A DNA stretch of 64,000 bases. Source: Achromobacter sp. HZ34 (lineage in GTDB: Bacteria; Pseudomonadota; Gammaproteobacteria; Burkholderiales; Burkholderiaceae_B). A program made the translations under genes and the position numbers. The stretch lies in NCBI RefSeq assembly GCF_002209485.1, contig NZ_NJIX01000005.1:62001-126000 (forward strand). Reading direction: 5' to 3'. Of this stretch, positions 35,518 to 44,827 are shown one piece after another. The stretch's first letter is position 1. Each line of letters starts with the position of its first letter. The notes beneath the pieces were generated by a model, which saw only the letters and a program-made list of their open reading frames with translations, had not been told where the DNA came from and ran no database searches.

Positions 35518-36027
35518 ATGTACACCTCTGCCCTTCCCCGTTCCCTCCTGCGCGCGGGCGCGATTACCTTGCTGGCCGCGCTCGCCGGTTGCGCCAATCC
35601 GGATAGCGCCAAGCCCGGCACCTTGCTGTCCGATATGGAAAAGCAATATGGCACGCCGGACTCGCAGTGCCCAGCGCCGGGCGGCGGCCAGCGCGTGGTC
35701 TGGTCCCAGCAGCCCGAGGGCAGCTATGCGTGGGGCGCCGACATCGACGCCAATGGCCGCGTCGTCCGCGTAGGCCAGGTCCTGCGGACAGACTTCTTCA
35801 GCAGCATCCAGCCGGGATGGACACCGGACCAGGTCCGCTGCGTGTTCGGCCCGCCAGCGAAAGTGCGCACCGCCGGACTGGGCGATATGAACGAGATAGT
35901 CTGGACCTACCGCTATGTCGAGGCGCAGCACTGGCACATGAACTTTTACGTGTACATGGGCGCCCAGGGCAATGCGGTCACGCATTACCATTCAGGACCG
36001 GACGACCGCTACCAACGTAGCGAATGA
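35518..36027 (+). CDS. small lipoprotein with SmpA/BamE-like fold
   Basis: 169 residues. The leader ends in a lipobox, LLAALAGC, giving lipidated Cys25. Two short repeats of the kind seen in BamE/OmlA-like proteins follow: TLLSDMEKQYGTPDSQC and later IQPGWTPDQVRCVFGPPAKV with WTYRY. This is a stand-alone outer-membrane lipoprotein rather than BamE itself, which is smaller and otherwise placed. It overlaps nothing and is followed 16 bases later by an exported unknown protein, possibly co-transcribed. Function unknown. Confidence 0.82.
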   Translation: MYTSALPRSLLRAGAITLLAALAGCANPDSAKPGTLLSDMEKQYGTPDSQCPAPGGGQRVVWSQQPEGSYAWGADIDANGRVVRVGQVLRTDFFSSIQPGWTPDQVRCVFGPPAKVRTAGLGDMNEIVWTYRYVEAQHWHMNFYVYMGAQGNAVTHYHSGPDDRYQRSE

Positions 36028-36043
36028 TTCACTCACAACGGAT

Positions 36044-36928
36044 ATGGACATGCCTCACCCCAGTGCCGCGGTATCGGGCTCGCGCTCTGCTCGTTTCCTG
36101 TTAGCCACCAGCGCCCTGGGCGTACTGCTCGCCACGTCCGCCGGCAACGCCGCGGCGGCTGGCGAAAACACGGCGCATGAGGCGGCGAACACCCCGGCGC
36201 AGCCTGGCAATGCCATCCCCGTGGCCCAGGCGCCGGGCCTGGCCCGCTACTTCGAGCAAGTGTATGGCCACGCCTACGACGCCAGACGGGCTTGCTGGCC
36301 CACCCGCGTCGAGGACAGCGATACCTGCATGAAGGTGGACAGCCTGCGCCGCGTCACTGCCGGTGGCGAGGACCGCTATTACGCCGTGCTGACGGGCTCC
36401 CCGCCCTCCGAGGAAACCGGCCATGTGACGCCCGGCTTCGTTGGCGCCTTCGTCCTGCGCGTCACGGAGGGCGCGCCGGAACCCCTGGCCGCGATCAAGG
36501 CAGACAGCCAGGGCAGCTTCGGCAACCCGCCGACGAAATGGCGCCTGGCTGCCATCGGCCCGGGCGGTTACCTGGGCTGGATCAACTCGGCCGGCTATAC
36601 CGCGCAGGGCTACACCACCTCGCAGTACATCATCCTGGCCCCTTACGGCAAAGGCATCGGCAATCTGGCGCAGGCCGTCGACGAAGGCTATTCCAACGGC
36701 GGGGCCTGCGACGACAATGACCCGGCCTGCAAGGAAACGGACGTCGACACGCAGCTGCAGATCGACGACAGCGATCCCAACGTACGGGTCTATCCCTTGA
36801 AGATCACCGTCGATACCCGCGTCAAGGGCCAGGCGCCGGTCCATGCCGTTTACACCCTGCCCTTCGACATGAAGAAGTGGGCGTGGACCACGCCGGCCGA
36901 CTGGCCGTTCAACAAGCTGGACCGGTAG
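36044..36928 (+). CDS. exported hypothetical protein
   Basis: About 294 residues; ATG 36044 or 36050, neither with a strong ribosome site. A signal peptide (SARFLLATSALGVLLATSAGNAAAA) opens the protein. The mature part has two Cys pairs (ACWPTRVEDSDTC and GGACDDNDPAC) likely to be disulfides, and a strand-rich middle (WRLAAIGPGGYLGWINSAGYTAQGYTTSQYIILAP). It follows the lipoprotein by 16 bases on the same strand. I do not recognise the family. Confidence 0.7.
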   Translation: MDMPHPSAAVSGSRSARFLLATSALGVLLATSAGNAAAAGENTAHEAANTPAQPGNAIPVAQAPGLARYFEQVYGHAYDARRACWPTRVEDSDTCMKVDSLRRVTAGGEDRYYAVLTGSPPSEETGHVTPGFVGAFVLRVTEGAPEPLAAIKADSQGSFGNPPTKWRLAAIGPGGYLGWINSAGYTAQGYTTSQYIILAPYGKGIGNLAQAVDEGYSNGGACDDNDPACKETDVDTQLQIDDSDPNVRVYPLKITVDTRVKGQAPVHAVYTLPFDMKKWAWTTPADWPFNKLDR

Positions 36929-36965
36929 GGCGAGACTTCCCGCGCCGGCGTGGGCGGACGCGACG

Positions 36966-37877
36966 CTATCCGCCCAGGAACTCGAATCCCATCGTGCGGG
37001 CTTCGTAGTAAAGGCCGCCGTCCTGGACGATGAGGAAATCGGCGCGGTGCTGGCCATCGTTGTGATGGGAATGGGGTGCGCCCGCGGGCGTGACCAGGGT
37101 GGCCCACTCGGACCAGGGACAGTCTTGGCCATCGACGCGCGAATGGCAGTCGGCGCCGGCGACGATCAGGGTCAGGGCCGCCGAGTTGTGCCGATGGGGC
37201 GACTGCGCGCAACCTGGCGGCAGGGTATTCAGGGAAAGTGTCAGGGCGGGCATCAGGTTGCGCCTGGCCTGCATGGCCACGCTGGAGAACACCACGGCCA
37301 GCCCTGACGTCCCCGCATCGGGCACACTGCGATGAATCCGCTCGATTTCCACGGAGATGTCCGAGGCTTTGAAGTGCACCGCCGCATCGTCGGGTCGCGC
37401 CGCGCGCAAGCCGTGATAAGCCAACATGGGTTCGTCGGTGACCAGCCACAAGACTGCCGCGTCCGGCCCGTCGACCCGCAGCGTCGCCGCGCCCGCCGGC
37501 AGGTAGAAGACATCACCCTGTGAGAAATCGACAGGACTTCCAGCAACGGCCTTCCCACGGCCCGCAATGACGTACCAGATCGAACCGCTGGCCGCGAAGT
37601 CCGCGGCCAGGCTCGTGCCTGGCGCGATGCGTGCATACCGCGCCAGCATGAACGGCGTGGTGGCCGGCCAGGGACATCCCAGTTGCGCCGATTGGTCGCA
37701 AGGAAAGTATCCCGTCGCGGTGCCATCCGCCAGTGCGGCGGCCGCGGGGTCGGTGAAAACGCGCGCCGGCACCGGATCGAGATGAATGTTGAACGCGTTC
37801 GCCGAATTGAAGTAGCGGGCCCGCGCCTGGGCCTCATTCGCCGGCTGCGCCGCGCGTCCCGCCGGCAACGCCGCCAT
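36966..37877 (-). CDS. double-cupin protein, last gene of the catabolic operon
   Basis: About 303 residues with two cupin barrels. The first (about 70-165) has SIWYVIAGRGKAV and DVFYLPAGAATLRV but lacks a clear His-rich metal motif; the second (about 205-300) has SPHRHNSAALTLIVAG and a closing HSHHNDGQHRADFLIVQ, which together supply metal-ligand histidines. The bicupin layout is shared with gentisate-type ring-cleavage dioxygenases, but sequence identity to them is not obvious. ATG 37877 is taken as the start; an ATG at 37952 overlaps the end of the upstream permease by 17 bases and would add 25 residues. Confidence 0.78.
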   Translation of the reverse strand: MAALPAGRAAQPANEAQARARYFNSANAFNIHLDPVPARVFTDPAAAALADGTATGYFPCDQSAQLGCPWPATTPFMLARYARIAPGTSLAADFAASGSIWYVIAGRGKAVAGSPVDFSQGDVFYLPAGAATLRVDGPDAAVLWLVTDEPMLAYHGLRAARPDDAAVHFKASDISVEIERIHRSVPDAGTSGLAVVFSSVAMQARRNLMPALTLSLNTLPPGCAQSPHRHNSAALTLIVAGADCHSRVDGQDCPWSEWATLVTPAGAPHSHHNDGQHRADFLIVQDGGLYYEARTMGFEFLGG

Positions 37878-37935
37878 GCCGACGGGCCCATCGTCGAAGT
37901 GGTGCCGGCCTTCACCACCGTCGCCCAGGCCACCC

Positions 37936-38751
37936 TCAGCGCCAGAACACATAGCGTTTTTCCAACAGGTTCACCGTGCCGAAGAACACCAGGCTGATGG
38001 CCGACGCCACGAAGATGGCGGCCCAGACCTGGACGAAATCGATCTGCAGCACCGCCTGGAATATCGTCCAGCCCAGGCCACCCATGGCGCCCAGCATCTC
38101 CGTGACGATGGCGACGATCATGGCGCGGACGGTCGATACGCGCATGCCCGCCGCCGTCAGCGGAATCGCCGCCGGCAGACGCAGGCGCCAGAGTATGGCC
38201 GCGCGGTCCGCGCCGAAACTGCGCATCAGATCCACCGCGCGCGGATCGACGCGATCCAGCCCGGACAGCGCATGGAGAAATACCGTGAAGCCCACCGCCA
38301 GCGCCACCATCACGATCTTGCTCTCCGGCCCCATGCCGAACCACAGCAGGATCAAGGGCGCATAGGCCACCACCGGTACCGAATTCAGTGCGGTCGCCAC
38401 GGGCAATACGCTGCGCCGCACCGCCGGCAACATGGTCAGGACGATAGCCAGCAGCACGCCCGCCAGCGATCCGATGCCGAAGCCCACGACAGCCTCCATC
38501 ACCGTCATGCCGGCGGCCTTGAGCAGCAACACGTGCTGTTCGCCTATGGCTTGCAGGATGCGGGTGACGCTCGGCAGCACATAAGCGGGCAGATCCAGCC
38601 CACGCGCCGCGGCTTCCCACAGTGCGAACACGCCCAGCAAGCCAAGCACGGCACGCCGCACTGCGCGCGATGGCAAAGGCAAGGAAGAAAGCGACGATGA
38701 CGCGGAAGACGGCGCAGGCGCAGAGGAAGGCGCAGCCGAAAACAGGTTCAT
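37936..38751 (-). CDS. ABC transporter permease (SsuC/TauC/ThiX type)
   Basis: 271 residues from ATG 38751, two bases after the stop of the preceding permease. A Ser/Pro-rich cytoplasmic leader precedes six membrane helices; the EAA-type loop that docks the ATPase is VDLMRSFGADRAAILWRLRLPAAIP. Belongs to the binding-protein-dependent permease family used for sulfonates, taurine and pyrimidine precursors. Works with the second permease, the ATPase at 42341 and the binding protein at 39557. Confidence 0.93.
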   Translation of the reverse strand: MNLFSAAPSSAPAPSSASSSLSSLPLPSRAVRRAVLGLLGVFALWEAAARGLDLPAYVLPSVTRILQAIGEQHVLLLKAAGMTVMEAVVGFGIGSLAGVLLAIVLTMLPAVRRSVLPVATALNSVPVVAYAPLILLWFGMGPESKIVMVALAVGFTVFLHALSGLDRVDPRAVDLMRSFGADRAAILWRLRLPAAIPLTAAGMRVSTVRAMIVAIVTEMLGAMGGLGWTIFQAVLQIDFVQVWAAIFVASAISLVFFGTVNLLEKRYVFWR

Positions 38752-38753
38752 TT

Positions 38754-39560
38754 TCACAGTTCGCTTCTCCAGAACACGGTCTTGTGTTCGGCCCAGGCCA
38801 CCAGGCCATAGAACGACGTCCCCAGCAGGCCGGCCATCAGGATCGCCGCCCACAGCGCCACGAACTGTTCGTTGTACATGGCCTGCAGCAACAGCACGCC
38901 CAGCCCCGTGGTGTCGCCGAACCATTCCCCGGCGATGGCCCCCAGCAGGCTCAAGGTGCAGGCCAGCCGCAAGGCGACGAAGATCTGCGGCAGCGCCGCC
39001 GGCAGCTGCAGCTTGAACAACAACGCCACGCGCGTGGCGCCGAAGCTGCGCAACAGATCCACCTGCCGCTTATCCACGGCTTCCAGGCCCGTCAGCGTAT
39101 TCACCGTCACCGGAAAGAATGTGAGATAGAAGGCAATCAGGGCCTTGGCCAGGATGGTGTTGCCGAACCACAGCACCACCACCGCGCCGAAGGCGATGAC
39201 GGGGATGGTCTGCGAGATGACGAACAAGGGGAAGACCGTCTCGCGCAGCAGGCGGGAACGATGGAACAGCACGCCGTTCATCACGCCGACCAGCGCGCCG
39301 GCCGCGTAGCCCAGCAGTGTTTCCGTCAAGGTCCGCACGAAGCCCGAGAAATAGGCGTCCGGCAGCGCCGCGATGGCACTCAGGATGACGGACAGGCGCG
39401 GCAGGTAATAGGGCTTGATGCCGGCGGCCACCACCACGCCTTCCCACACAGCCGCGATGACGGCGATGGTGATGACGCCGCGCAGCACCACCGCGCCAGC
39501 GCCGCCGCGGCGCACGCCCCCACCCGCGGTTGCCGTCCCTGTTGCGCTTGCGCCGCTCAT
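38754..39560 (-). CDS. ABC transporter permease (SsuC/TauC/ThiX type)
   Basis: 268 residues. After a Gly-rich leader, helices run from VLRGVITIAVIAAVWEGVVV onward; the ATPase-docking loop is VDLLRSFGATRVALLFKLQLPAALP, closely parallel to the companion permease, so the two form a heterodimeric channel from a duplicated ancestor (both also end in a K-x-VFWR motif). The ATG overlaps the TGA of the binding-protein gene (ATGA), indicating translational coupling. Confidence 0.94.
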   Translation of the reverse strand: MSGASATGTATAGGGVRRGGAGAVVLRGVITIAVIAAVWEGVVVAAGIKPYYLPRLSVILSAIAALPDAYFSGFVRTLTETLLGYAAGALVGVMNGVLFHRSRLLRETVFPLFVISQTIPVIAFGAVVVLWFGNTILAKALIAFYLTFFPVTVNTLTGLEAVDKRQVDLLRSFGATRVALLFKLQLPAALPQIFVALRLACTLSLLGAIAGEWFGDTTGLGVLLLQAMYNEQFVALWAAILMAGLLGTSFYGLVAWAEHKTVFWRSEL

Positions 39561-40591
39561 GGCAGGCGGTCCGCCACCGGGATGGCCTTGAGGAAGCTGG
39601 CATCGAAAGCCTTGGCCACATCGACGGGCTTGCTCACCACGCCGTTCTTGACCAGGAAGTCCTCCGCTGCCTGGATGGCAGTGGGGTCGATCCAGAACAA
39701 GCCATCGGTCTTGGCCTTGCCCTCCGTCATCAGCCGATAAGCTTCTGTCAGCATGAATTCCTGATGCGTGCGATCCAGCGTAGGCGCCACCTTCATCACC
39801 GCGTCCACGGCATCCTTGGGATGCTTCATGGCTTCGCGCCAGCCGCGGATGGATGCACGCAGGAAGCCCTTGACCAGCTCCGGCTGTTCCTGCGCCGTCT
39901 TGCGCGACACGATCAACGTATCACGCGGGAAGGTGATGCCGTAGTCCTCGGCCTTGAACAGGCGCAACTTGTCCTCGCCCACGCGTTGCCGGATGGTGTA
40001 AAGCTCGTTGTACCAGGTGGCGGTGATGACATCCACGTCGCCGTTGACGAAGGGCGTAACGCTGACCTGCTGGGGCTGGATGTCCACCTTCGAACGGTCG
40101 ATGCCCTTGTTGGCCAGCATGCCGAACAGCACATAGTTGGCGCCCGTGAACCAGGCCGTCACCTTCTTGCCCTGGAAGTCTTCCAGCGTCTTGACCGGGC
40201 CGTCCTTGCGCGCCACGAAGACAAAGGGCGTGATCTGGTGGGCCACGCCCACCGACACGATGGGCATGCCCTTGTCGATCGCGGCCAGCACGCTATCCGT
40301 GCCGCCGGACAGGCCGAAGGTATCGGCGCCCGTGGCAACCAGGTTCTCCGTCAGCAGATTGGGGCCGCCTGGATTGATGGTCAGATCGATGCCTTCGTCC
40401 TTGTAGTAGCCCTGCGCCAGCGCGTAATAGAAGCCGGCGAACTGCGTCTGTGGCAGCCATTTCAAGCGCAGCGAGGCTTTGACCAGGTCCTTGGCCATGG
40501 CGGGCGCAGGCAGCGTGGCCACCGCCGCGCCGAAAGTCGCGGCCCAGGCCATCAGGGTCAGCAGGCGTCGTTTATTCCGGATAGCAGTCAT
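39557..40591 (-). CDS. periplasmic substrate-binding protein, NMT1/ThiY-like
   Basis: 344 residues with a signal peptide (residues 1-33; AAVATLPAPAMA/KD). The mature start, SLRLKWLPQTQFAGFYYALA followed by GYYKDEGIDLTINPGGPN, is the NMT1/THI5-like signature found in binding proteins for formylaminopyrimidine, riboflavin and related N-heterocycles. Other segments: FVARKDGPVKTLEDFQGKKV and DVDVITATWYNE. It collects the substrate for the two permeases downstream. The ligand is not deducible, but a ring nitrogen compound is the family-based expectation. GGGGAA precedes the ATG. Confidence 0.92.
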   Translation of the reverse strand: MTAIRNKRRLLTLMAWAATFGAAVATLPAPAMAKDLVKASLRLKWLPQTQFAGFYYALAQGYYKDEGIDLTINPGGPNLLTENLVATGADTFGLSGGTDSVLAAIDKGMPIVSVGVAHQITPFVFVARKDGPVKTLEDFQGKKVTAWFTGANYVLFGMLANKGIDRSKVDIQPQQVSVTPFVNGDVDVITATWYNELYTIRQRVGEDKLRLFKAEDYGITFPRDTLIVSRKTAQEQPELVKGFLRASIRGWREAMKHPKDAVDAVMKVAPTLDRTHQEFMLTEAYRLMTEGKAKTDGLFWIDPTAIQAAEDFLVKNGVVSKPVDVAKAFDASFLKAIPVADRLP

Positions 40592-40683
40592 TTTCGATTC
40601 CCCTTGGTTCGATCGTTTGCGTCGATGAATTGCTTCGGTTCTTTGGTTCGTTTCTTTGCTTCAGCCGCAGGCCACCCGCGGAT

Positions 40684-41526
40684 TCAAAACGGCCTCGTAC
40701 CCGCAACCGTGGTGCGATGCATGACACGGCGATATTTCTGGTCGTCATAAGGCGTGGCGCAATGCATGGTGCAGCGGTTGTCCCAGATGACCAGGTCACC
40801 TTGTTGCCACCGGTGCCGGTAGACGAACGCGTCGCTGATGGCGTGCCGGTTCAGCTCGGCCAGCAAGGCATCGCCCTCGGCACAAGGCAGGCCGTCGATC
40901 TGCTTGACGATGTCCTGGCCGACATACAGGGATAGCCGGCCGGTCACGGGATGGGTCCGCACCACGGGATGCACGACGTCCGGCGTACGGGCTTTCTGCT
41001 CGTCGGTGAGCGGCGTGCGATCGGCGAAGGCCTTGCCGTAGTACCCGGCGTAAGAGTGCGTGGCGGTCAGGTCGCGAATGCGCGCCTGCGTGGCCGGCGG
41101 CAGCCCTTCGTAGGCCAGGTGCATGCTGGCAAACAGCGTGTCGGCCCCTTCGGGCGGCACTTCCACCGAATACAGCAGCGATCCCATGCTGGGCTCGGCC
41201 ACATACGAAAGATCCGAATGCCAGTTCCAGCCTTCCTTGTGATTGCCGATGGGCTTGCCGTTCTCCGCCACATTGGACAGCACGTAGATTTCCGGCAGAC
41301 CGGTGGTGAGGAACTGCTTCAGTACATGGGTCATCAACGACCCGAAGCGACGGCTGATGTCGACATGGCGCTGATTGCTCAGTGCCTGGCCACGCACCAG
41401 GATCAACGAGTGACGTTCCAGGTCCTGGACCAGTTGATCGACCGCCACGTCACTGGCGGGATCGGCAAGATCCAGGTCCAGCACTTCGATGCCGAAACCA
41501 GGATGCAGGGAGCGAGTCTTGAGCAT
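40684..41526 (-). CDS. TauD/TfdA-family Fe(II)/2-oxoglutarate dioxygenase
   Basis: 280 residues from ATG 41526 (AGGTG upstream). The facial triad is visible: His103 and Asp105 in NWHSDLSY and His255 in CTMHCATPY, with Arg271 (HRTTVAG) to bind 2-oxoglutarate. Family members hydroxylate a carbon next to a hetero-atom, so that sulfite, amine or an ether product leaves. Its place in an ABC uptake operon suggests it performs the first oxidative attack on the imported compound. Substrate unknown; no sulfonate-specific partner is present. Confidence 0.93.
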   Translation of the reverse strand: MLKTRSLHPGFGIEVLDLDLADPASDVAVDQLVQDLERHSLILVRGQALSNQRHVDISRRFGSLMTHVLKQFLTTGLPEIYVLSNVAENGKPIGNHKEGWNWHSDLSYVAEPSMGSLLYSVEVPPEGADTLFASMHLAYEGLPPATQARIRDLTATHSYAGYYGKAFADRTPLTDEQKARTPDVVHPVVRTHPVTGRLSLYVGQDIVKQIDGLPCAEGDALLAELNRHAISDAFVYRHRWQQGDLVIWDNRCTMHCATPYDDQKYRRVMHRTTVAGTRPF

Positions 41527-41567
41527 GCTTACACCTTCGTACGTCAGGGTTCGTGGTTTATCGTGGG

Positions 41568-42344
41568 TCAGGTCTTGTAGGAGGAATCGACGCGATCCAG
41601 CTGGCGCAGCAACCCGGGCCACTCGCGTTCGCCGGCCACCAGGATGTCGCCCTTCTGCTCCCAGAACTGACGCGCGGCCTTCTCGCAGACGGCTTCATCC
41701 GGTTGCAGGATGGGGCCGGCGCCACCGGCGGCGGCAGCCTGCATGGCCAACTGGATGCGGGCGGCCCGCTCGAAGTAATAGAGCAGCATGAACGCCTCGC
41801 CCGGCGTGCGCCCCAGCGTCAATACGCCGTGGTTGCGCATCAGCATGACGCGATGCTCGCCCAGGTCGGCGACCAGGCGCGCCTGCTCGTCCAGGTCGAT
41901 GGCCACGCCCTCGTAGTCATGGAAGGCCTGGCGGCGGTAGAAACGCATGGCGAACTGCGACAGCGGCAGCAGGCCGTGGCGCTGGGCCGACACGGCGATG
42001 CTGGCATCCGAGTGGGTGTGCAGGACGCAGGCGGCGTCGGCCTTGGCCTGGTGGATGGCGCCATGAATGACGAAGGCGGCGGCATTCACTTCATAGGGAC
42101 TGTCGCTGAGCTTGCGGCCCTGCAGATCGATGCGTACCAGGCTGGAAGCGGTCACCTCCTCGAACAGCAGTCCGTAGGGATTGATCAGGAATTGATCGTG
42201 CGTGCCAGGCACCCGTAGCGAGATGTGGTTGTAGATCAGGTCGTCCAACTTCAGATTGGCGACCAGCCGGTAGCACGCGGCCAGGGACACGCGCGCGTCC
42301 CATTCGGATGGCGCCATGCCGGCGGGACAAGCGGTGGACATCAT
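41568..42344 (-). CDS. class II aldolase/adducin family protein
   Basis: 258 residues. Zinc ligands of the class II aldolase fold are present: His109 and His111 (VLHTHSD) and His172 (RNHGVLTLG); the N-terminal part has LIYNHISLRVPGTHDQFLINPYGLLFEEV. Family reactions are aldol cleavage or decarboxylation, such as fuculose-phosphate aldolase or the pyridine-dicarboxylate decarboxylase of vitamin B6 breakdown. The start overlaps the stop of the ABC ATPase gene (ATGATG/TGA), indicating coupling within the operon. Confidence 0.9.
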   Translation of the reverse strand: MMSTACPAGMAPSEWDARVSLAACYRLVANLKLDDLIYNHISLRVPGTHDQFLINPYGLLFEEVTASSLVRIDLQGRKLSDSPYEVNAAAFVIHGAIHQAKADAACVLHTHSDASIAVSAQRHGLLPLSQFAMRFYRRQAFHDYEGVAIDLDEQARLVADLGEHRVMLMRNHGVLTLGRTPGEAFMLLYYFERAARIQLAMQAAAAGGAGPILQPDEAVCEKAARQFWEQKGDILVAGEREWPGLLRQLDRVDSSYKT

Positions 42345-43315
42345 GCGTGCCCTCCAGTGGCATCGCTGGCGCGGAAGGACTTCATGCTTTCTTCCTCGAT
42401 GGCTTCGAGAAGGGTGCGCTTGAGCGCGATGAACTCCGGCGCCGTGACGATGTCCGCGCGGCGGGGGCGCGGCAGGTCGACCTTCTGTTGCAGCTTGACC
42501 CGGCCCGGTCTTGCCGTCATCACCAATACCCGGTCGCCCAGGAACAAGGCTTCATCGACATCATGCGTGATGAACAGGATGGTGCGGCGATGCTTCTGCC
42601 AGACCTCCAGCAGCCAGCGCTGCATCATGCTGCGGGTCAGCGCGTCAAGGGCGCCGAAGGGCTCGTCCAGCAGCATCAGGTCGCGCTTGAACATGAAGGT
42701 GCGCATCAGCGCCACGCGTTGCCGCATGCCGCCCGACAGTTGATGCGGATACTGGTTCTCGAAACCGGCCAGGCCGAACTCAGGCAGCATTTCCAGCGCT
42801 GCGCGGCGGGCATCGGCGCGGCGCGCGCCTTCCATTTCCACCGCCAGGATGGCATTGTCGATGACCGTGCGCCAGGGCAGCAGCAGGTCGCGCTGCGGCA
42901 TGAAGGAGACCTTGCCCAGCAAGTCGGCGGCGCGGCAGGGTTTGTCGAGAAACCGCAGGCTGCCGCCCGCATCGGGTTCTTCCAGGCCGGCGACGATATT
43001 GAACAGCGTGCTCTTGCCGCAACCGCTGGGACCGACCACGGTAACGAACTCGCCGGGGGCAATGTCGACGCCCAGGCCGTTGAGTGCCTGCGTGGCGCCG
43101 AATGTCTTGGAAATGCCGGCCAGGCTGAGCAGGGCCCCCGCCCCGCGACCATAGCCGAGGTCCGCGGCGGCGTCGCGCTGCGTGGAGACTGCCCCCGCCG
43201 CGTGGCGGTCCTGAGCCGCCAAACCGGCGCTGGGCGCATCCGTGGCTGCCGAACTCCGGGCCACGCCTGATGCTCCCGCGGTTGCGGGGGCAGTCCGGGT
43301 CGAAGCGAACATCAT
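42341..43315 (-). CDS. ABC transporter ATP-binding protein (SsuB/TauB/ThiZ type)
   Basis: About 324 residues from ATG 43315, which has AAGGAG upstream. Walker A GPSGCGKST (95-103), Q-loop FMPQRDLLLPW, signature LSGGMRQRVALMR, Walker B LMLLDEPFGALDALT and switch His in FITHDVDEA are all intact. A 60-residue Ala/Ser/Thr-rich leader before the nucleotide domain is unusual. An ATG at 43393 also has a good GGAGGG and overlaps the previous stop, but the codons between (TTT TTT CGA CCT GGA) are atypical. Drives uptake through the two permeases. Confidence 0.93.
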   Translation of the reverse strand: MMFASTRTAPATAGASGVARSSAATDAPSAGLAAQDRHAAGAVSTQRDAAADLGYGRGAGALLSLAGISKTFGATQALNGLGVDIAPGEFVTVVGPSGCGKSTLFNIVAGLEEPDAGGSLRFLDKPCRAADLLGKVSFMPQRDLLLPWRTVIDNAILAVEMEGARRADARRAALEMLPEFGLAGFENQYPHQLSGGMRQRVALMRTFMFKRDLMLLDEPFGALDALTRSMMQRWLLEVWQKHRRTILFITHDVDEALFLGDRVLVMTARPGRVKLQQKVDLPRPRRADIVTAPEFIALKRTLLEAIEEESMKSFRASDATGGHA

Positions 43316-43389
43316 CGTATCTCCTTGCGCGACGGCGCCAAGGGGGCGCGTGGCCGCCGTGGATCCAGGTCGAAAAAAACGGGTGAGGC

Positions 43390-44727
43390 TCATGGCTGGC
43401 CCTCCAGGGTGGCCAGCTCGGCCAGGACATCCGCCAGCACGCAGGCGCCGGCGTACAGATCGGCGGGTTCGGTGAATTCCGCTTCGTTATGCGTGATGCC
43501 GTCATGGCTGGGGACGAACAGCATGGCCGACGGACAGATCGGATGCAGATAGCGGGCGTCGTGTCCGGCAGCGGATATCAGGTCGCGATACGGCAGATCC
43601 AGGCGTTCCGCGGCGCTGCGCAGACGGGCCTGCATGGCCAAGGGAAAGGTCAGCGAGTCCGCGGCGGACAGTCGCGTGACATCGACCTCGCAAGGACCGG
43701 CCGCCGCCGCGCACGTGGGCGCCACCAAGGCCGACAGGTGTTGCAGCTCCGCGCTGTCCGGATGGCGCAGATCGATGGAAAACAAGACCTGGCTGGCCAC
43801 CACCGATGGCGCGCTGGGCGTGACGTCGAAACGCCCGACCGTGAACTTCACGATATCGGCATCGTCATGCATGGCACGGGCCAGATCCTGCACCATGGCG
43901 GTGGCCGCCAATAGTGCATCGCGCCGCTCGGCGCGCGTCGAGGTGCCGGCATGCGCGGCTTCACCGCGCACGGTGACGCGGAAGGTATGTTTGCCCTGGA
44001 TGCCGCTGACGATGCCGACCGGGCAATGCGCCCGCTCCAGCTCGGGGCCCTGCTCGATGTGGGCTTCGACGTAAGCATAGGGGATCGTGCCGCCTGCCGT
44101 GGACTCCTCGCTACCGCCCGAGCCCGCATGGGCCGCGCCGTTCACATGGGCCGCGGTACCAGTGTGCTGGATGATGCCCATCGTTCTCATGGCAATATCC
44201 GGCAAGGCGGCGGCTGTCGTCGCCAACGCGGCTTCGACGGAAATGCCCGCCTTGTCCTGCACCGGCAGGATATCCGCCAAGGCGCGCGCGCCGCCGTACA
44301 CGGCCGCGCCCATCATGCCCGGCGCGAAGCGAGAGCCCTCCTCGTTCATCCAGGCGACGATTTCCACCGGGCGCCGCGGTGCGATGCCTGCTTCCTGCAT
44401 CGCCTGCACGGCTTCCAGCGCGGCGATCACGCCGTAGACACCGTCGTAGCGGCCACCGGTGGGCTGGCTATCCAGATGCGAGCCCGACAGCAAGGGCGCG
44501 CCCTCCCCGGCTTCCCAGCGCAGGAAGAAGTTGCCGGCGGCGTCGCGGCTGGCATGCAGGCCCAGCGCTACGCCCCACTCGGCCATCAAGGCCTGTGCCG
44601 CGGCGTCTTCGGCCGACAGGGCCGCACGGTCGACACCGCCCTTTGCCGTGGCGCCGATCCGGGCCATCGCCATCAGGCGGTTCATCAAGCGCTCCTGGCT
44701 GACCAGGCGGGAAGGCGATTGGTTCAT
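43390..44727 (-). CDS. M20-family amidohydrolase (carbamoylase/allantoate-amidohydrolase type)
   Basis: About 445 residues; ATG 44727 preferred over TTG 44751. Di-metal ligands: His84 in GSHLDSQPTGGRYDG, Asp95, Glu129/130 in AWMNEEGSRFAPGM, the lid-domain AYVEAHIEQGPELE and the C-terminal His in SAAGHDARYLH. This is the group that hydrolyses N-carbamoyl amino acids, ureidoglycolate/allantoate or formylated amines, releasing ammonia and CO2. A Gly/Ser/His-rich insert (about 190-215) is atypical. It implies the operon's substrate carries a ureido, carbamoyl or formamide nitrogen. Confidence 0.92.
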   Translation of the reverse strand: MNQSPSRLVSQERLMNRLMAMARIGATAKGGVDRAALSAEDAAAQALMAEWGVALGLHASRDAAGNFFLRWEAGEGAPLLSGSHLDSQPTGGRYDGVYGVIAALEAVQAMQEAGIAPRRPVEIVAWMNEEGSRFAPGMMGAAVYGGARALADILPVQDKAGISVEAALATTAAALPDIAMRTMGIIQHTGTAAHVNGAAHAGSGGSEESTAGGTIPYAYVEAHIEQGPELERAHCPVGIVSGIQGKHTFRVTVRGEAAHAGTSTRAERRDALLAATAMVQDLARAMHDDADIVKFTVGRFDVTPSAPSVVASQVLFSIDLRHPDSAELQHLSALVAPTCAAAAGPCEVDVTRLSAADSLTFPLAMQARLRSAAERLDLPYRDLISAAGHDARYLHPICPSAMLFVPSHDGITHNEAEFTEPADLYAGACVLADVLAELATLEGQP

Positions 44728-44827
44728 GAGGATGACGGCTTTCCTGTTCAAGCGAGCTACAAAATTTCATGGGACGACAATGCCTGCTCGGCATTGGCAT
44801 TGGCAGAGCCACTGCCAAACCACACAC

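Noticed and set aside
40684-41526. Taurine or sulfonate use (tau/ssu operon)
   Set aside because: TauD-like and SsuABC-like proteins occur, but no SsuD/SsuE, and the amidohydrolase, aldolase and bicupin do not fit sulfonate metabolism.
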